Source: Streptomyces rapamycinicus NRRL 5491 (GTDB lineage Bacteria; Actinomycetota; Actinomycetes; Streptomycetales; Streptomycetaceae). From it: 64,000 bases of DNA. The notes under the pieces are model-generated. The model did not search any database. It was not told the DNA's origin and saw nothing but the letters and a program-made list of their open reading frames with translations. The stretch is taken from contig NZ_CP085193.1 of the NCBI RefSeq assembly GCF_024298965.1, positions 10,168,001-10,232,000 on the forward strand, read 5' to 3'. The position numbers and the translations under genes were made by a program. Shown one piece after another: positions 8,661-17,745 of the stretch (position 1 is the stretch's first letter; every line of letters begins with the position of its first letter).

Positions 8661-10295
8661 TCAGAAGCGGTCCGGGGAGCGCTGCGGAAGCGGGGCCCCG
8701 GGACGGGCGTCCCGCTTCCGGTCCTCCTGGGCGCCGCCGTTCGAGTCGCCCGTCGCCTCGCAGGTCACGTCCTTCGCCGGCAGCTTGCCGGTGGTCAGGT
8801 AGTCCGCCACCGTGCCGTCCGTGCACGCGTTGCCGCTCGGGTAGACGCCGTGGCCCTCGCCGCCGAGGACGGTCAGCATCCTCGAACCCTTCAGATCGGC
8901 GTGCAGGGCCTGACCGCTCGGCAGCGGGGTCTGGGAGTCCCACTCGTTCTGCACGACCAGCGAGCCGACCTTGTTGTTCACGACGGTGGCCCGCTCGACC
9001 GACCTGTCCCAGAACGCGCAGGGCTTGATGCTGGACGCGAAGTCGCCGTAGAGCGGGTAGCGGCCCTTGTCCTCGATGGCGTCCCGCCGATAGCTCTCGG
9101 GGTCGCGGGACCAGGCGGCCGAGTTGTCGTTGCACACCACGGCCCAGAAGCTCGCGGTCATGTTGTCGCTCGGTACACCGGCGGAGCCGGCGGCCAGGCG
9201 TGGCGTTCCGGCCGGATCCGGGAGCTTCTTCGCGGAGGCCGGCTTGCCGGCCGCGGCCTTCTTCAGCTCCACGACCAGGTCGGTGCCCTCCCGCACGCTG
9301 AAGACCGCGCCGCGCATCATGCTCCGGACGTCATCGCCGGTGTACTTCTCCCCGTCCATCTCGATGGGCTTGTCGTTCGCCCGCTGGACCAGGTCCCAGA
9401 ACGTCCGGTCGACCTTCTTCGGGGTGTCGCCGAGGCCGTACTTCCCGGAACGCGCGGCGGCCCACTCGGTCCACCGGTCGAACGCGGGCTCGGCACCCTC
9501 CGCCCACCACTGGATCATCTTCCGCCAGGCCCGCGCCGGATCGACCGCGCTGTCCACCACGACCCGGTCGGCCCGGCTCGGGAACAGCTGGGTGTAGACC
9601 GCGCCGAGGTACGTGCCGTACGAGTAGCCGAAGTACGAGAGCTTCTTCTCGCCGAGGATCGCCCGGAGCAGATCCATGTCGCGCGCCGTGTTGCGCGTGG
9701 TGATGTGCTTCAGCGTGGCGCCGGACTTCTCACGGCACTTGCGCGCGACATCCCGCGCCCAGGCGACGTCCTTGTCGAACGTCGCCTCCTTGTACGGCCG
9801 CAGCCAGTTCTCCTCCTCCGGCTCCAGACCGCAGGTGACGGGCGTGGACCGGCCCACCCCGCGCGGGTCGAAGCCGATGAGGTCGTACTTCTGCCGCGCG
9901 GACTCGGGCAGCATGTCCTTCATCTGCAGCGGCATGTCGAGCCCCGGTCCGCCGGGGCCGCCGGGGTTGGCGAGCAGGACGCCGTGCCGCTTGTCCGGTG
10001 TGGTGGCCTTGATCCGGGATATGGCCATGTCGATCCGCTTGCCGCCGGGAGCCCGGTAGTCCAGCGGCACCTTGATCGTCGCGCACTGGTACTCCGCCGG
10101 TTTGTCGGCCTCGCACCGCTGCCACTTCGGCTTCTGCTTGACGTACGGGTCCAGGGCGCTCGCGGTGGCGGACACCGGGGCGGCGGCCTGGGCGGTGCCG
10201 GTCTGGGCGGCGCCGGCCGTGGAGGTGGCGAGCGCGGGAGCCAGCGTCGCGGTGACACCGACGGCCAACAGCGGCGCGAGACCTCGTCTACGCAC
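8661..10295 (-). CDS. Secreted tripeptidyl aminopeptidase-like serine hydrolase
   Basis: A 544-aa exported alpha/beta hydrolase. The GTG start at 10295 is preceded by GGAAGGA, and the first 30 residues are a Sec signal peptide. The core has ANPGGPGGPG (oxyanion), GFDPRGVGRS and GYSYGT with nucleophile Ser225; EWDSQTP and GEGHGVYPSGNACTD in the TAP-like C-terminal domain carry the Asp and His (seen). This matches the Streptomyces Tap/SlpD/SlpE family, which removes N-terminal tripeptides outside the cell. The mature protein has paired cysteines. The Lys/Asp-rich tail after CEATGD is not conserved in the family. Confidence 0.92.
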   Translation of the reverse strand: MRRRGLAPLLAVGVTATLAPALATSTAGAAQTGTAQAAAPVSATASALDPYVKQKPKWQRCEADKPAEYQCATIKVPLDYRAPGGKRIDMAISRIKATTPDKRHGVLLANPGGPGGPGLDMPLQMKDMLPESARQKYDLIGFDPRGVGRSTPVTCGLEPEEENWLRPYKEATFDKDVAWARDVARKCREKSGATLKHITTRNTARDMDLLRAILGEKKLSYFGYSYGTYLGAVYTQLFPSRADRVVVDSAVDPARAWRKMIQWWAEGAEPAFDRWTEWAAARSGKYGLGDTPKKVDRTFWDLVQRANDKPIEMDGEKYTGDDVRSMMRGAVFSVREGTDLVVELKKAAAGKPASAKKLPDPAGTPRLAAGSAGVPSDNMTASFWAVVCNDNSAAWSRDPESYRRDAIEDKGRYPLYGDFASSIKPCAFWDRSVERATVVNNKVGSLVVQNEWDSQTPLPSGQALHADLKGSRMLTVLGGEGHGVYPSGNACTDGTVADYLTTGKLPAKDVTCEATGDSNGGAQEDRKRDARPGAPLPQRSPDRF

Positions 10296-10383
10296 GAAAT
10301 CGTTCCTTCCGGTCGCGTATCGGGACAGGAACGATCATTCAGGTGATGTGCGCCCGGGAACATCGCCCGTGCGTCCCCAACTC

Positions 10384-10401
10384 CCCTCCCTCTTGGGAGG
10401 G
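10384..10401. terminator. Hairpin downstream of GH28 gene
   Basis: CCCTCCC / GGGAGGG make a perfect 7-bp stem with a 4-nt TCTT loop, about 50 nt after the minus-strand stop at 10453. Confidence 0.6.
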
Positions 10402-10452
10402 ATGTGACGGCCGGGTGTGGTCCCTTGGTTGTACGGCCCGCCCGCACCGCCT

Positions 10453-11940
10453 TCAGGGTTGGGGCACCTCCTGGCCGTTGACGAACACCCGCCGGAAGGT
10501 CAGGTCGTCGGTGTGGGCGACGCTGTCGGGGTCGCGGACGCCGGTGAAGGTGGAGCGGGAGAGGTGCACCCCGCTCAGATGGTCGGTCTCCAGGCCGACC
10601 AGCCGCAACACGGTCTGGGCGCCGTCGATCTCCATCCGGTCCAGGTGGATGTTCCGCACGGACACCGGCAGTGTCCCGTCCTCGCCACCGTTGTAGTCCA
10701 TGGTCACGAAGGCGATGTCACGCTCCACGCCCTGCCCGGTGAAGTTCCGGATGTGCACACCGTCGATGGAACCACCGCGCTTCTTGTTCGCCTTGACGTA
10801 CAGCGCGTACTTGACGGGGTAACGGCCGGGGAAGTCCGGGGGGTTGATCTCACAGTCCTCGGCGAAGACGTCACGCACCCCGCCGGACATCTCGCTGCCG
10901 ACCGTCATCCCGCCCCAGCGGCCGGAGAACCGGCAGTCGCGCACGACGATGTTCCTGCTCGGCACACCGACCCGGTGGCCGTCCTCGTCCCGGCCGGACT
11001 TGACGGCCACGCAGTCGTCGTTGGTGTTGAACCGGCAGCCGGTGATGAGCACATCGGAGCAGCACTCGGGGTCGCACCCGTCGGTGTTGTAGAGCGTGCT
11101 GTCCACGGTGACGTCGCGCACGGTGACGTTGCTCGACAGCACCGGATGTACGGTCCACATCGGCGGATCGACGATGGTCAGGCCGCTGACCAGGACGTTG
11201 CGGCAGCGGTAGAACTGCACCATCTTCGGCCGCAGATGGTGGCCGTCGCCGAAGACGCGCCGCGCCACCGGCACCCCCGTGGAGCCCATCTCGCGCAGCA
11301 GCTTCTGGTCGGCTCCCTGCGGTCCGCTGTCGCGGTACCAGCTCTCCCACGGCCCGAGCCGGGCCTGCCCGTCGAGCGTGCCGCGGCCGGTGACCGCCAC
11401 GTCCCGCTCGCCGTACGCGTAGACGAAGGGCGAGTAGTTGTAGCATTCGGTGCCCTCCCAGCGGGTGAGCACCACCGGCAGGAAGTCGCGCGGATCGGGG
11501 CTGAAGGCGATGGTGGCGCCCGCGGTGACATGCAGGTCCACCCGGCTGCGCAGATGGATCGCACCGGTGAGGAAGCGGCCCTCGGGGACGACGACATGGC
11601 CGCCGCCCGCGCGGTGGCAGGCGGCGATGGCGGCCCGGAACGCCGCGGTGTTCATCGTCCGCCCGTCGCCGACCGCGCCGTAGTCGGTGACCCTGAACGT
11701 GCGCCGGGGGAAGGCGGGCGGCCTGATCCGGGCCAGGATCCCCGGCACCGCGCGCCACGCCCCGGTGTAGGCGGCGGCCGCGCCGGTGCGCGGAGCTTCC
11801 GTGCCCGTGTGCGGAGTGGCCGCTCCGGTGTGCGAAGTGGCCGCGTACGCCTGCTCCGCCGACAGGGGAGGGAACAGCGTGCCCGCCGCCAGCAGACCGC
11901 CGGTGCGCAGCGCCGCGCGGCGGGAAGGTCTCGGGTGCAT
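10453..11940 (-). CDS. GH28-family (polygalacturonase-like) secreted glycoside hydrolase
   Basis: A 495-aa right-handed beta-helix protein. ATG 11940 follows AAGGAGG by 6 nt and begins a Tat-type signal (PSRRAALRTGG, then AYAA). FRVTDYGAVGDGRT opens the pectin-lyase fold. NTDGCDP and the DD of TNDDCVAVKSG supply the three GH28 catalytic aspartates, and GSEMSGGVRD is present. The usual G-H-G before GSE is replaced by R-W-G-G, so the conserved His is missing (seen). Pectin or rhamnogalacturonan fragments are likely substrates. It is the second gene of an operon with the GH29-like gene, 22 nt upstream. Confidence 0.85.
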   Translation of the reverse strand: MHPRPSRRAALRTGGLLAAGTLFPPLSAEQAYAATSHTGAATPHTGTEAPRTGAAAAYTGAWRAVPGILARIRPPAFPRRTFRVTDYGAVGDGRTMNTAAFRAAIAACHRAGGGHVVVPEGRFLTGAIHLRSRVDLHVTAGATIAFSPDPRDFLPVVLTRWEGTECYNYSPFVYAYGERDVAVTGRGTLDGQARLGPWESWYRDSGPQGADQKLLREMGSTGVPVARRVFGDGHHLRPKMVQFYRCRNVLVSGLTIVDPPMWTVHPVLSSNVTVRDVTVDSTLYNTDGCDPECCSDVLITGCRFNTNDDCVAVKSGRDEDGHRVGVPSRNIVVRDCRFSGRWGGMTVGSEMSGGVRDVFAEDCEINPPDFPGRYPVKYALYVKANKKRGGSIDGVHIRNFTGQGVERDIAFVTMDYNGGEDGTLPVSVRNIHLDRMEIDGAQTVLRLVGLETDHLSGVHLSRSTFTGVRDPDSVAHTDDLTFRRVFVNGQEVPQP

Positions 11941-11962
11941 GGCCTGCCTCCTTGGCAACGCT

Positions 11963-14956
11963 CTAGCTGACGGAGATCCGGTCCAGGTCGGGCGCGGACT
12001 CGGTGTCGTTGGAGATCCTGATGGTGTTGGCGCCGGGCTTCAGGGTGACGGGGAGGGAGGTGGTACGTGGTGTGGTGTTCCCGGTGTCGGTCACCGTCAC
12101 CTTGGCCGCCGGGCCGCCGTTGACGCTCACCTGGAACGAGCGGGTGCCGTTGACCGTGTAGTCCAGGTGCAGCGTGTGCTCCCCGCCGTCGGGGACGACC
12201 ACATCGGGGAACACCATGGCCGCCTGCTCGCCGCCACCGATGTTGCGCACCTTCTCGGCCCCGGAGCAGGGTCCGCAGCCGGTGATGCCCGTGCTGCCGA
12301 ACTGGTTGGCCGAGTCCTCCGCCTCCCGCGCCCATATCCGGCCTTCGGGCAGTGGCCGTACCCGGACCTGGTCCGAGACGGACTTCTGCCGGCCGAGCAG
12401 CGCGTAGTCCGCTGTGACGGGGATGTCGGCCGACCCGGCGTCCTGGCCCGGCGGGGAGGTGACGGTCCAGGTGCCCCGCACCGTCTCGCCGAGCCGCAGC
12501 GACCGCGCCGTGACCGGCCCGCCGTCCGCGGTCCAGCCGGCGGGCAGCCGGGGCGCGAGGCTGACGTTGTCGAGCTGTTCGTCGTCGTCCAGCCGGAGCG
12601 TCGCCGTGACGGTGAGGGACCGCTGCCCGGGCCCGGCCCACTGCAGACCGTGGGGCCGTACGGTGAGCGTGGTCTTGGGGGTGTACGAGGCCGGGGGCAG
12701 CGGGGCCACCGCGATCCGGTCCAGACCGGGGCCACGGCGGGCGGTGCTGAACACCTTCACCGTATTGGCACCGGCCTTGAGCGGTACGGACACCGCCGTG
12801 CTCTCCGGCACCTCGGGGCTGTCCGCGGCCACGGGCACCTCGACCGGTGCCGCGCCGTTGACACTCACCGACAGGGAGGAGTCGGCCGCGGCGGTGTGGT
12901 CCAACTGGAGCCGGTAGTCACCCTGTTCGGGTACGCGCACATCGCGGTACGTCACGGAGTCGCGCGGTCCGCGGCCGAGGCCGTCCACGCGCCGGCCGCC
13001 CGAGCAGGCGCCGCACGCCACGGAGTGGGCCCCGCCCGTCGGCCGGTTCTGCCGAGCCTCGGCCTCCAGCGGCAGTGCGGTACGGGTGGTCTTCGAGCGG
13101 CCGTACGCCACCTGGATCTCGTCGATGCGCAGCTGCTTGTGGAACTCGGGTGCCTGCGGACCGCCCCACAGGCTGCGCACCTCCAGCTTCAGATAGCGGG
13201 CGGTGCGGTCGCCGATGTCGATGGTGCGCACCCCGCGCGCACTGGGCAGGGTGCCCGAGCGCACCCGCGACCAGCGCTTGCCGTCGCCGCTGGCGTAGAC
13301 GCGGTAGTCCTTGATGCGCGCGGAGTCCTCGGGGCGGCCGAAGGACGACCGGGCGTGCGTCGGGGACCACTCGCGCTGGTTCACCGCCAGCGCCGTGGCG
13401 TGCTTGCGCGCGCCGAGGTCGAGGGTGGCGGAGACGGGCAGTTCGCCGTCGCTGTCCCAGTAGGTCTCGTAGTCGCCGTCGGCGAGGTCGGCCGCCGGGT
13501 GGCCGGTGCGCGCGGACGTGGCGGTGGCGCCGACGCCCGACTGCGGGTAGAGGGGCCGTCGGCCGTCGGTCTCGACCTTGAAGACGGTGTCGTACGGATC
13601 CCAGTCCTCGATGCCGAGGATCGACAGCCGGCCGCCGGACTGGCTGAAGCGCATCGCCTCGCCGGTGCGCAGATCGGTGACCCGGCGCACGGTGTAGCCG
13701 TTGTCGCCCAGCCGCACCATGTCGGTGCGGGGCCGGGTGACCACGTGCACATACTGGGTGCGGTCGCCGTTCTCGCCCCGGCCCACGGTGACCACGCCGT
13801 GGGCGCCGTCGTTCCAGAAGCCGGGCTGCATACCGCCGTACATGTAGCCGCCGCCCTCGACGCCGTACACCGACTCCCGGATGGGCTCGACCCACTTGCC
13901 CATGAAGTCGTTGAACTCCTCCTGCTGGGCGGGGAGTTGACCGTTCACCATGAGTGTCTCGGCCATGAGCGACTTGATGGAGGAGCCCGCGTTGGTGATG
14001 TAACGGCCGGTGCTGAGCCGGGCGTCGACCTCGTGGTCACCGCCGTCGTACCACCATTCGCCGGTGGTCGGCAGCTTGTAGTCGGCCTCGGTCAGCCGGG
14101 GCATGGGGACGGTCACGGCGGCGGGGTAGTCGTACGCCGGGGTCATGCCGGTCTTCTGCTCATTGCTGACCGTGTCCATGATCGGCGTGTCTTCGTTGTT
14201 GTTGCTCAGCAGCCAGTCCGGCCGGCGTTCGCGGATCTTCTCGTAGAGCCCGTTCTCCTCCCAGTACTCGTTGTCGTTGTCGATCCAGAACCCCGACAGA
14301 TCCGGGTACTTGTCCATGACCTCGAGGAACAGGTCGTAGCTGTACATGCCGAAGCCACGGCGTGTGGTCAGGTCCACCTGCTTGCCCTTGTACTTCGAGT
14401 AGGCGGCCGAATCCAGCGTCTCGGTGCCCGACTCGTTGTGCCACTGCGGGTCGTCGGTCATGTAGAGGATGATGTGCACGCCCTTGGCCTTGGCCGCGGC
14501 CACGAGCTCGCCGAGCAGATCGCGCTCGGTGGCACAGCTGCCGGGGACCTTCGAGGGCCAGGGGCGGGCGTAGCCCAGCCTGCTGTGGAAGGTCGCGAGC
14601 ACGATGTACGAGGCGCCGAGTTTGCGCGCCTCGTCCACCCAGTAGTCGGCGTTCCAGCCGCCCTCGGTGACATCGCGCTCCCAGGTGGCGCAGTCGCGGT
14701 GCTGGGGGGTGGTGAACATGCCCCAGTGCAGGAAGAGCCCGGCGGTGGACTGGCGCAGCCACTCCTGCCGGGGGTGCTGGACCTCGGCCTGGGCGGGCGT
14801 GGCCAGGAGGCCGATGGCCAGGGCGAGTACGACCGCCGCGCACAGCGCGCGCCACCGGGAGCGGGGGGCGCGGGCGGCGCGTGCGGTGCGGGCAGCACCG
14901 GCGGCGCGGGCCGCGGGGATGTGGATGGGGCGGAGCGGGATCCTCGGCGTGGGCAT
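11963..14956 (-). CDS. GH29-like (alpha-L-fucosidase family) multidomain secreted glycosidase
   Basis: A 997-aa exported enzyme. ATG 14956 follows GGAGG by 7 nt; a long Arg/Ala-rich Sec signal ends at PAQA. The N-terminal TIM barrel (about 60-420) has GLFLHWGMFTTP and SGFWIDNDN, where the Asp would be the GH29 nucleophile. A discoidin (F5/8 type C) domain follows (about 460-610), then two CBM6/35-like modules with matching CxxC motifs (ACGACSGGRRV and GCGPCSGAEKV), separated by a NEW3-like beta domain (seen). Assignment to GH29 is by motif and is divergent. It probably acts on fucosylated plant or microbial polysaccharide. First gene of an operon with GH28, divergent from a LacI repressor. 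Confidence 0.75.
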   Translation of the reverse strand: MPTPRIPLRPIHIPAARAAGAARTARAARAPRSRWRALCAAVVLALAIGLLATPAQAEVQHPRQEWLRQSTAGLFLHWGMFTTPQHRDCATWERDVTEGGWNADYWVDEARKLGASYIVLATFHSRLGYARPWPSKVPGSCATERDLLGELVAAAKAKGVHIILYMTDDPQWHNESGTETLDSAAYSKYKGKQVDLTTRRGFGMYSYDLFLEVMDKYPDLSGFWIDNDNEYWEENGLYEKIRERRPDWLLSNNNEDTPIMDTVSNEQKTGMTPAYDYPAAVTVPMPRLTEADYKLPTTGEWWYDGGDHEVDARLSTGRYITNAGSSIKSLMAETLMVNGQLPAQQEEFNDFMGKWVEPIRESVYGVEGGGYMYGGMQPGFWNDGAHGVVTVGRGENGDRTQYVHVVTRPRTDMVRLGDNGYTVRRVTDLRTGEAMRFSQSGGRLSILGIEDWDPYDTVFKVETDGRRPLYPQSGVGATATSARTGHPAADLADGDYETYWDSDGELPVSATLDLGARKHATALAVNQREWSPTHARSSFGRPEDSARIKDYRVYASGDGKRWSRVRSGTLPSARGVRTIDIGDRTARYLKLEVRSLWGGPQAPEFHKQLRIDEIQVAYGRSKTTRTALPLEAEARQNRPTGGAHSVACGACSGGRRVDGLGRGPRDSVTYRDVRVPEQGDYRLQLDHTAAADSSLSVSVNGAAPVEVPVAADSPEVPESTAVSVPLKAGANTVKVFSTARRGPGLDRIAVAPLPPASYTPKTTLTVRPHGLQWAGPGQRSLTVTATLRLDDDEQLDNVSLAPRLPAGWTADGGPVTARSLRLGETVRGTWTVTSPPGQDAGSADIPVTADYALLGRQKSVSDQVRVRPLPEGRIWAREAEDSANQFGSTGITGCGPCSGAEKVRNIGGGEQAAMVFPDVVVPDGGEHTLHLDYTVNGTRSFQVSVNGGPAAKVTVTDTGNTTPRTTSLPVTLKPGANTIRISNDTESAPDLDRISVS

Positions 14957-14964
14957 GTCCTGTC

Positions 14965-15027
14965 CTCCGTGAACGTTCCCGTGAGCGTTCACGGAGCACT
15001 GTCCGGCCCACCCGGCCGCCGTGTCAA
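14965..15027 (-). promoter_or_regulatory. Promoter and LacI-type operator of the GH29-GH28 operon
   Basis: On the minus strand TTGACA (15027-15022), an 18-nt spacer and GACAGT (15003-14998) form a good promoter. Just downstream is an 11-bp perfect inverted repeat, CTCCGTGAACG (14965-14975) and CGTTCACGGAG (14986-14996). Its right part contains GTGAGCGTTCAC (14981-14992), close to the central-CG palindromes bound by LacI-family repressors. The divergent lacI-type gene is the obvious regulator. Confidence 0.75.
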
Positions 15028-15141
15028 TATGTGTGCGAGGTTGGGGTGTTCGCTGTGGGGTTCCGTTGACGCCCGTCGTCGCCGCGGTGATTATCGGGGA
15101 GGAGCGCTTCGGGGATCACCCCCGTGAGCGGTCCCGAGTGT

Positions 15142-15181
15142 CACGTCGTACCGCGTCGTGCCACGTCGTACCACGTCCGAG
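15142..15181 (+). repeat. 10-bp tandem repeat upstream of lacI-type gene
   Basis: CACGTCGTAC, CGCGTCGTGC, CACGTCGTAC and CACGTCCGAG lie head to tail in the regulator leader. Function unknown. Confidence 0.75.
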
Positions 15182-15208
15182 GGTGGGAGAGGGGTGGGGC
15201 CCGTGCCC

Positions 15209-16207
15209 ATGAGCGCCAGGCCGCGCCGCATCACCATCGAGGATGTGGCGCGCTCGGCCGGGGTGTCCCGGCAGACGGTCTCCCGCGCGGTCAACGACAA
15301 ACCGGAGATCGACCCCGCCACGCGGCAGCGGGTGCTGCGGGTGGCCCAGTCGATGGGGTACCGGCCGAGCCGGTTCGCCCGTGGCATGGTCGGCCCGCGG
15401 CTCACCACACTGGGCCTGGTCATCGCGGATGTGCTCAACCCCTTCTTCCCCGAGGTGGTTTCCGGTGTGCTGGCGGCGGCCGACGAGCGCGGCTGGCAGG
15501 TCGCCATCTACAGCACCGGGTCCGCCCTGGAACGCGAGACCGCGGTGGCGCGGACCGTGGTGGACCACGTGGACGCGTGTGTCGCCTTCCTGCTCGACCC
15601 CGGCGCCATCGAGCGCATCCACCGCTCCGGTATGCCCTTCGTCCTGCTCGACAACGAGCACCGGCCGCCGAGCGTGAGCGGGGGGCGGATCGACTTCGCC
15701 ACCGGTATGCGGCATGCGGTCGGCCACCTCGTGGAGCGCGGCCACCGGCGGATCGCGATGCTCGACGACCGCGGCCGCCCGGACGCCGGCGGCCACGGCA
15801 CCCGTCACTCGCTGTTCCTCGGCGCCGCCGCCGAACACGGACTGCCCGCCGACGAGTCCTGGGTGTTCCCCGCGGCCAACGCCCTCGACGGCGGGGCGGC
15901 GGCCATGGATGACGTGCTGGCAAGCGGCTTCGGGGCGACGGCGGTGCTCGCGTACAACGACCTGATCGCCATCGGCGCCATGCGCCGCGCCCGCGACCGG
16001 GGCGTGCGGGTGCCGGAGGACTGCGCGTTCGTCGGGTGCGACGGGCTGACGCTGAGCCGCCTCGTGGACCCGCCGCTGACCACCCTGACCGTCGACAAGG
16101 AACTCCTCGGCCGGGCCGCGGTGCGGCAGGTCGCCGCGCAGATGACCGGCGCCGGGACGGGGGAGACGGTGATCGTGCCACGCCTGGTGGTACGCGCGTC
16201 TTCCTGA
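15209..16207 (+). CDS. LacI family transcriptional repressor
   Basis: A 332-aa regulator. The N-terminal HTH RITIEDVARSAGVSRQTVSRAVNDKPEIDPATRQRV and hinge region are followed by a periplasmic-binding-protein-like domain starting LGLVIADVLNPFFPEVVSG, ending in FVGCDGLTLSRLVDPPLTTL (seen). ATG 15209 is used; GTG 15203 is equally in frame. It is divergent from the GH29-GH28 operon and very probably represses it through the GTGAGCGTTCAC site, released by a sugar from the degraded polymer (inference). Confidence 0.93.
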   Translation: MSARPRRITIEDVARSAGVSRQTVSRAVNDKPEIDPATRQRVLRVAQSMGYRPSRFARGMVGPRLTTLGLVIADVLNPFFPEVVSGVLAAADERGWQVAIYSTGSALERETAVARTVVDHVDACVAFLLDPGAIERIHRSGMPFVLLDNEHRPPSVSGGRIDFATGMRHAVGHLVERGHRRIAMLDDRGRPDAGGHGTRHSLFLGAAAEHGLPADESWVFPAANALDGGAAAMDDVLASGFGATAVLAYNDLIAIGAMRRARDRGVRVPEDCAFVGCDGLTLSRLVDPPLTTLTVDKELLGRAAVRQVAAQMTGAGTGETVIVPRLVVRASS

Positions 16208-16224
16208 TGCCGCCCTCCCTCCCC

Positions 16225-16248
16225 GGCCCGGCACCGGGATGCCGGGCC
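16225..16248 (+). terminator. Terminator after lacI-type gene
   Basis: GGCCCGGCA / TGCCGGGCC form a perfect 9-bp stem with a 6-nt loop, followed by ATTTA, 18 nt after the stop. Confidence 0.8.
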
Positions 16249-16250
16249 AT

Positions 16251-16289
16251 TTAGTTGTGTGCATATAATGATTATGGCAACACAATTAA
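16251..16289 (+). promoter_or_regulatory. MarR-type operator and promoter of the efflux operon
   Basis: An A+T-rich island with nested palindromes. The outer arms TTAGTTGTGTG (16251-16261) and AACACAATTAA (16279-16289) match 9 of 11; the inner ATAATGATTAT (16265-16275) is perfect and overlaps a consensus TATAAT (16264-16269). Binding of the MarR protein encoded in the same operon would block this promoter. Confidence 0.75.
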
Positions 16290-16302
16290 ACGGAGGCCCT
16301 TC

Positions 16303-17745
16303 ATGCCGGATCTCGCTCCTCGGCGACGATGGCTCGTGCTGGCCATCTGCTGCATGAGCTTGCTGATCGTCAGTCTCGACAACACGATCCTGAACGTCGC
16401 CCTGCCCTCCATCCATCGCGACCTGCACACATCGGTGTCCGGGCTGCAATGGACGGTCGACGCGTACACGCTGGTGCTGGCGAGCCTGTTGATGCTCTCC
16501 GGCTCGACCGCCGACCGGGTGGGCCGTCGCCGCACGTTTCAGGCCGGGCTGGTGATCTTCACCGCGGCCTCGCTGCTGTGCAGTCTGGCTCCCGGGCTCG
16601 GCTGGCTGGTCGTCGCGCGGATGCTCCAGGCGGTCGGGGGATCGATGCTGAACCCCGTCGCCATGTCGATCATCAGCAATACCTTCACCGACCCCCGCGA
16701 ACGCGCCCGCGCCATCGGTGTGTGGAGCGGTGTCGTGGGCATCAGCATGGCCGCCGGGCCGATCATCGGGGGTGCGCTGGTGGAGTCGGCCGGCTGGCGG
16801 GCGATCTTCTGGCTCAACGTGCCCATCGGCCTTGCCGCGCTCTTCCTGACCCGCAGGTATGTGCCGGAGTCCCGGGCGCCGCGGGCTCGCCGGGTGGACC
16901 CGGTCGGGCAGGCGCTCGTCGTGGTGCTGCTCGTCGCGCTGACGTACGCGATCATCGAATCGCCGAACCTGGGCTGGACCTCTCCCGTGGTCGCCGGGTG
17001 CGCCGCCGCGGCGCTGTGCGCGCTGCTGGGGCTGCTGTGGTACGAACCGAGGCGCGCCGACCCGCTCATCGACCTGCGGTTCTTCCGTTCCGCGCCGTTC
17101 TCGGGCGCCACCGTGATCGCGGTCGCCGCGTTCGCCGGTCTGGGTGGCTTCCTGTTCGTCAGCTCTCTGTACCTCCAGGATGTGCGGCAACTCGATCCGC
17201 TGCACGCCGGGTTGTTCATGCTGCCCATGGCGGTCATGGCGCTGCTGACCGCGCCCGTATCGGGCCGCATGGTGGCCTCGCGGGGGCCGCGTACTCCGCT
17301 GCTGCTCGCCGGGGCGGCGTTCTGCGCGAGCGCCGTGCTCCAGGCGCTCACCTACTCCGAGCACCTTTCGGTACCCCTGCTGGTCGTCGCGTATCTGCTC
17401 TTCGGCACCGGCTTCGGGCTGGTCAACGCGCCCATCACCAACACCGCCGTCTCCGGGATGCCCCGTTCGCAGGCCGGTGTCGCGGCCGCGGTGGCCTCCA
17501 CCAGCCGGCAGACCGGCCAGTCCCTCGGGGTGGCCGTCATCGGTGCCCTCATGGCCGGGGGAGTGCACACGGACGCGGCGGCCTTCACGGACGCGGCACG
17601 CACGGCATGGTGGATCATCGCGGGCTGCGGTGCCGCGGTGCTGGTCATGGGTACGCTCACTTCCGGCCGCTGGGCCCGGGCAACGGCCCAGCGCACGGCG
17701 AAGCGGCTCGCCGCCGAGGAGACCAGGGAGACAGTGAACGCCTGA
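16303..17745 (+). CDS. DHA2-type MFS drug/proton antiporter (14 TM)
   Basis: A 480-aa membrane protein. Motif A variant GSTADRVGRRRTFQAG, an early LDNTILNVALPSIHRDL segment with the conserved Asp, and motif C GVWSGVVGISMAAGPIIGGALVE are typical of DHA2 (EmrB/QacA) exporters (seen). ATG 16303 has GGAGG 7 nt upstream. The stop overlaps the MarR start as TGATG. Likely exports a toxic compound that also induces the operon. Confidence 0.93.
   Translation: MPDLAPRRRWLVLAICCMSLLIVSLDNTILNVALPSIHRDLHTSVSGLQWTVDAYTLVLASLLMLSGSTADRVGRRRTFQAGLVIFTAASLLCSLAPGLGWLVVARMLQAVGGSMLNPVAMSIISNTFTDPRERARAIGVWSGVVGISMAAGPIIGGALVESAGWRAIFWLNVPIGLAALFLTRRYVPESRAPRARRVDPVGQALVVVLLVALTYAIIESPNLGWTSPVVAGCAAAALCALLGLLWYEPRRADPLIDLRFFRSAPFSGATVIAVAAFAGLGGFLFVSSLYLQDVRQLDPLHAGLFMLPMAVMALLTAPVSGRMVASRGPRTPLLLAGAAFCASAVLQALTYSEHLSVPLLVVAYLLFGTGFGLVNAPITNTAVSGMPRSQAGVAAAVASTSRQTGQSLGVAVIGALMAGGVHTDAAAFTDAARTAWWIIAGCGAAVLVMGTLTSGRWARATAQRTAKRLAAEETRETVNA

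Noticed and set aside
8355..10346. Plus-strand open frame opposite the tripeptidyl-aminopeptidase-like gene
   Set aside because: The minus-strand gene has catalytic motifs and a signal peptide; the opposite frame has none.
11786..15127. Very long plus-strand open frame opposite the GH29-like gene
   Set aside because: It has no recognisable motif and mirrors a minus-strand gene with clear domains, signal peptide and ribosome site; long antisense frames are expected at this G+C.
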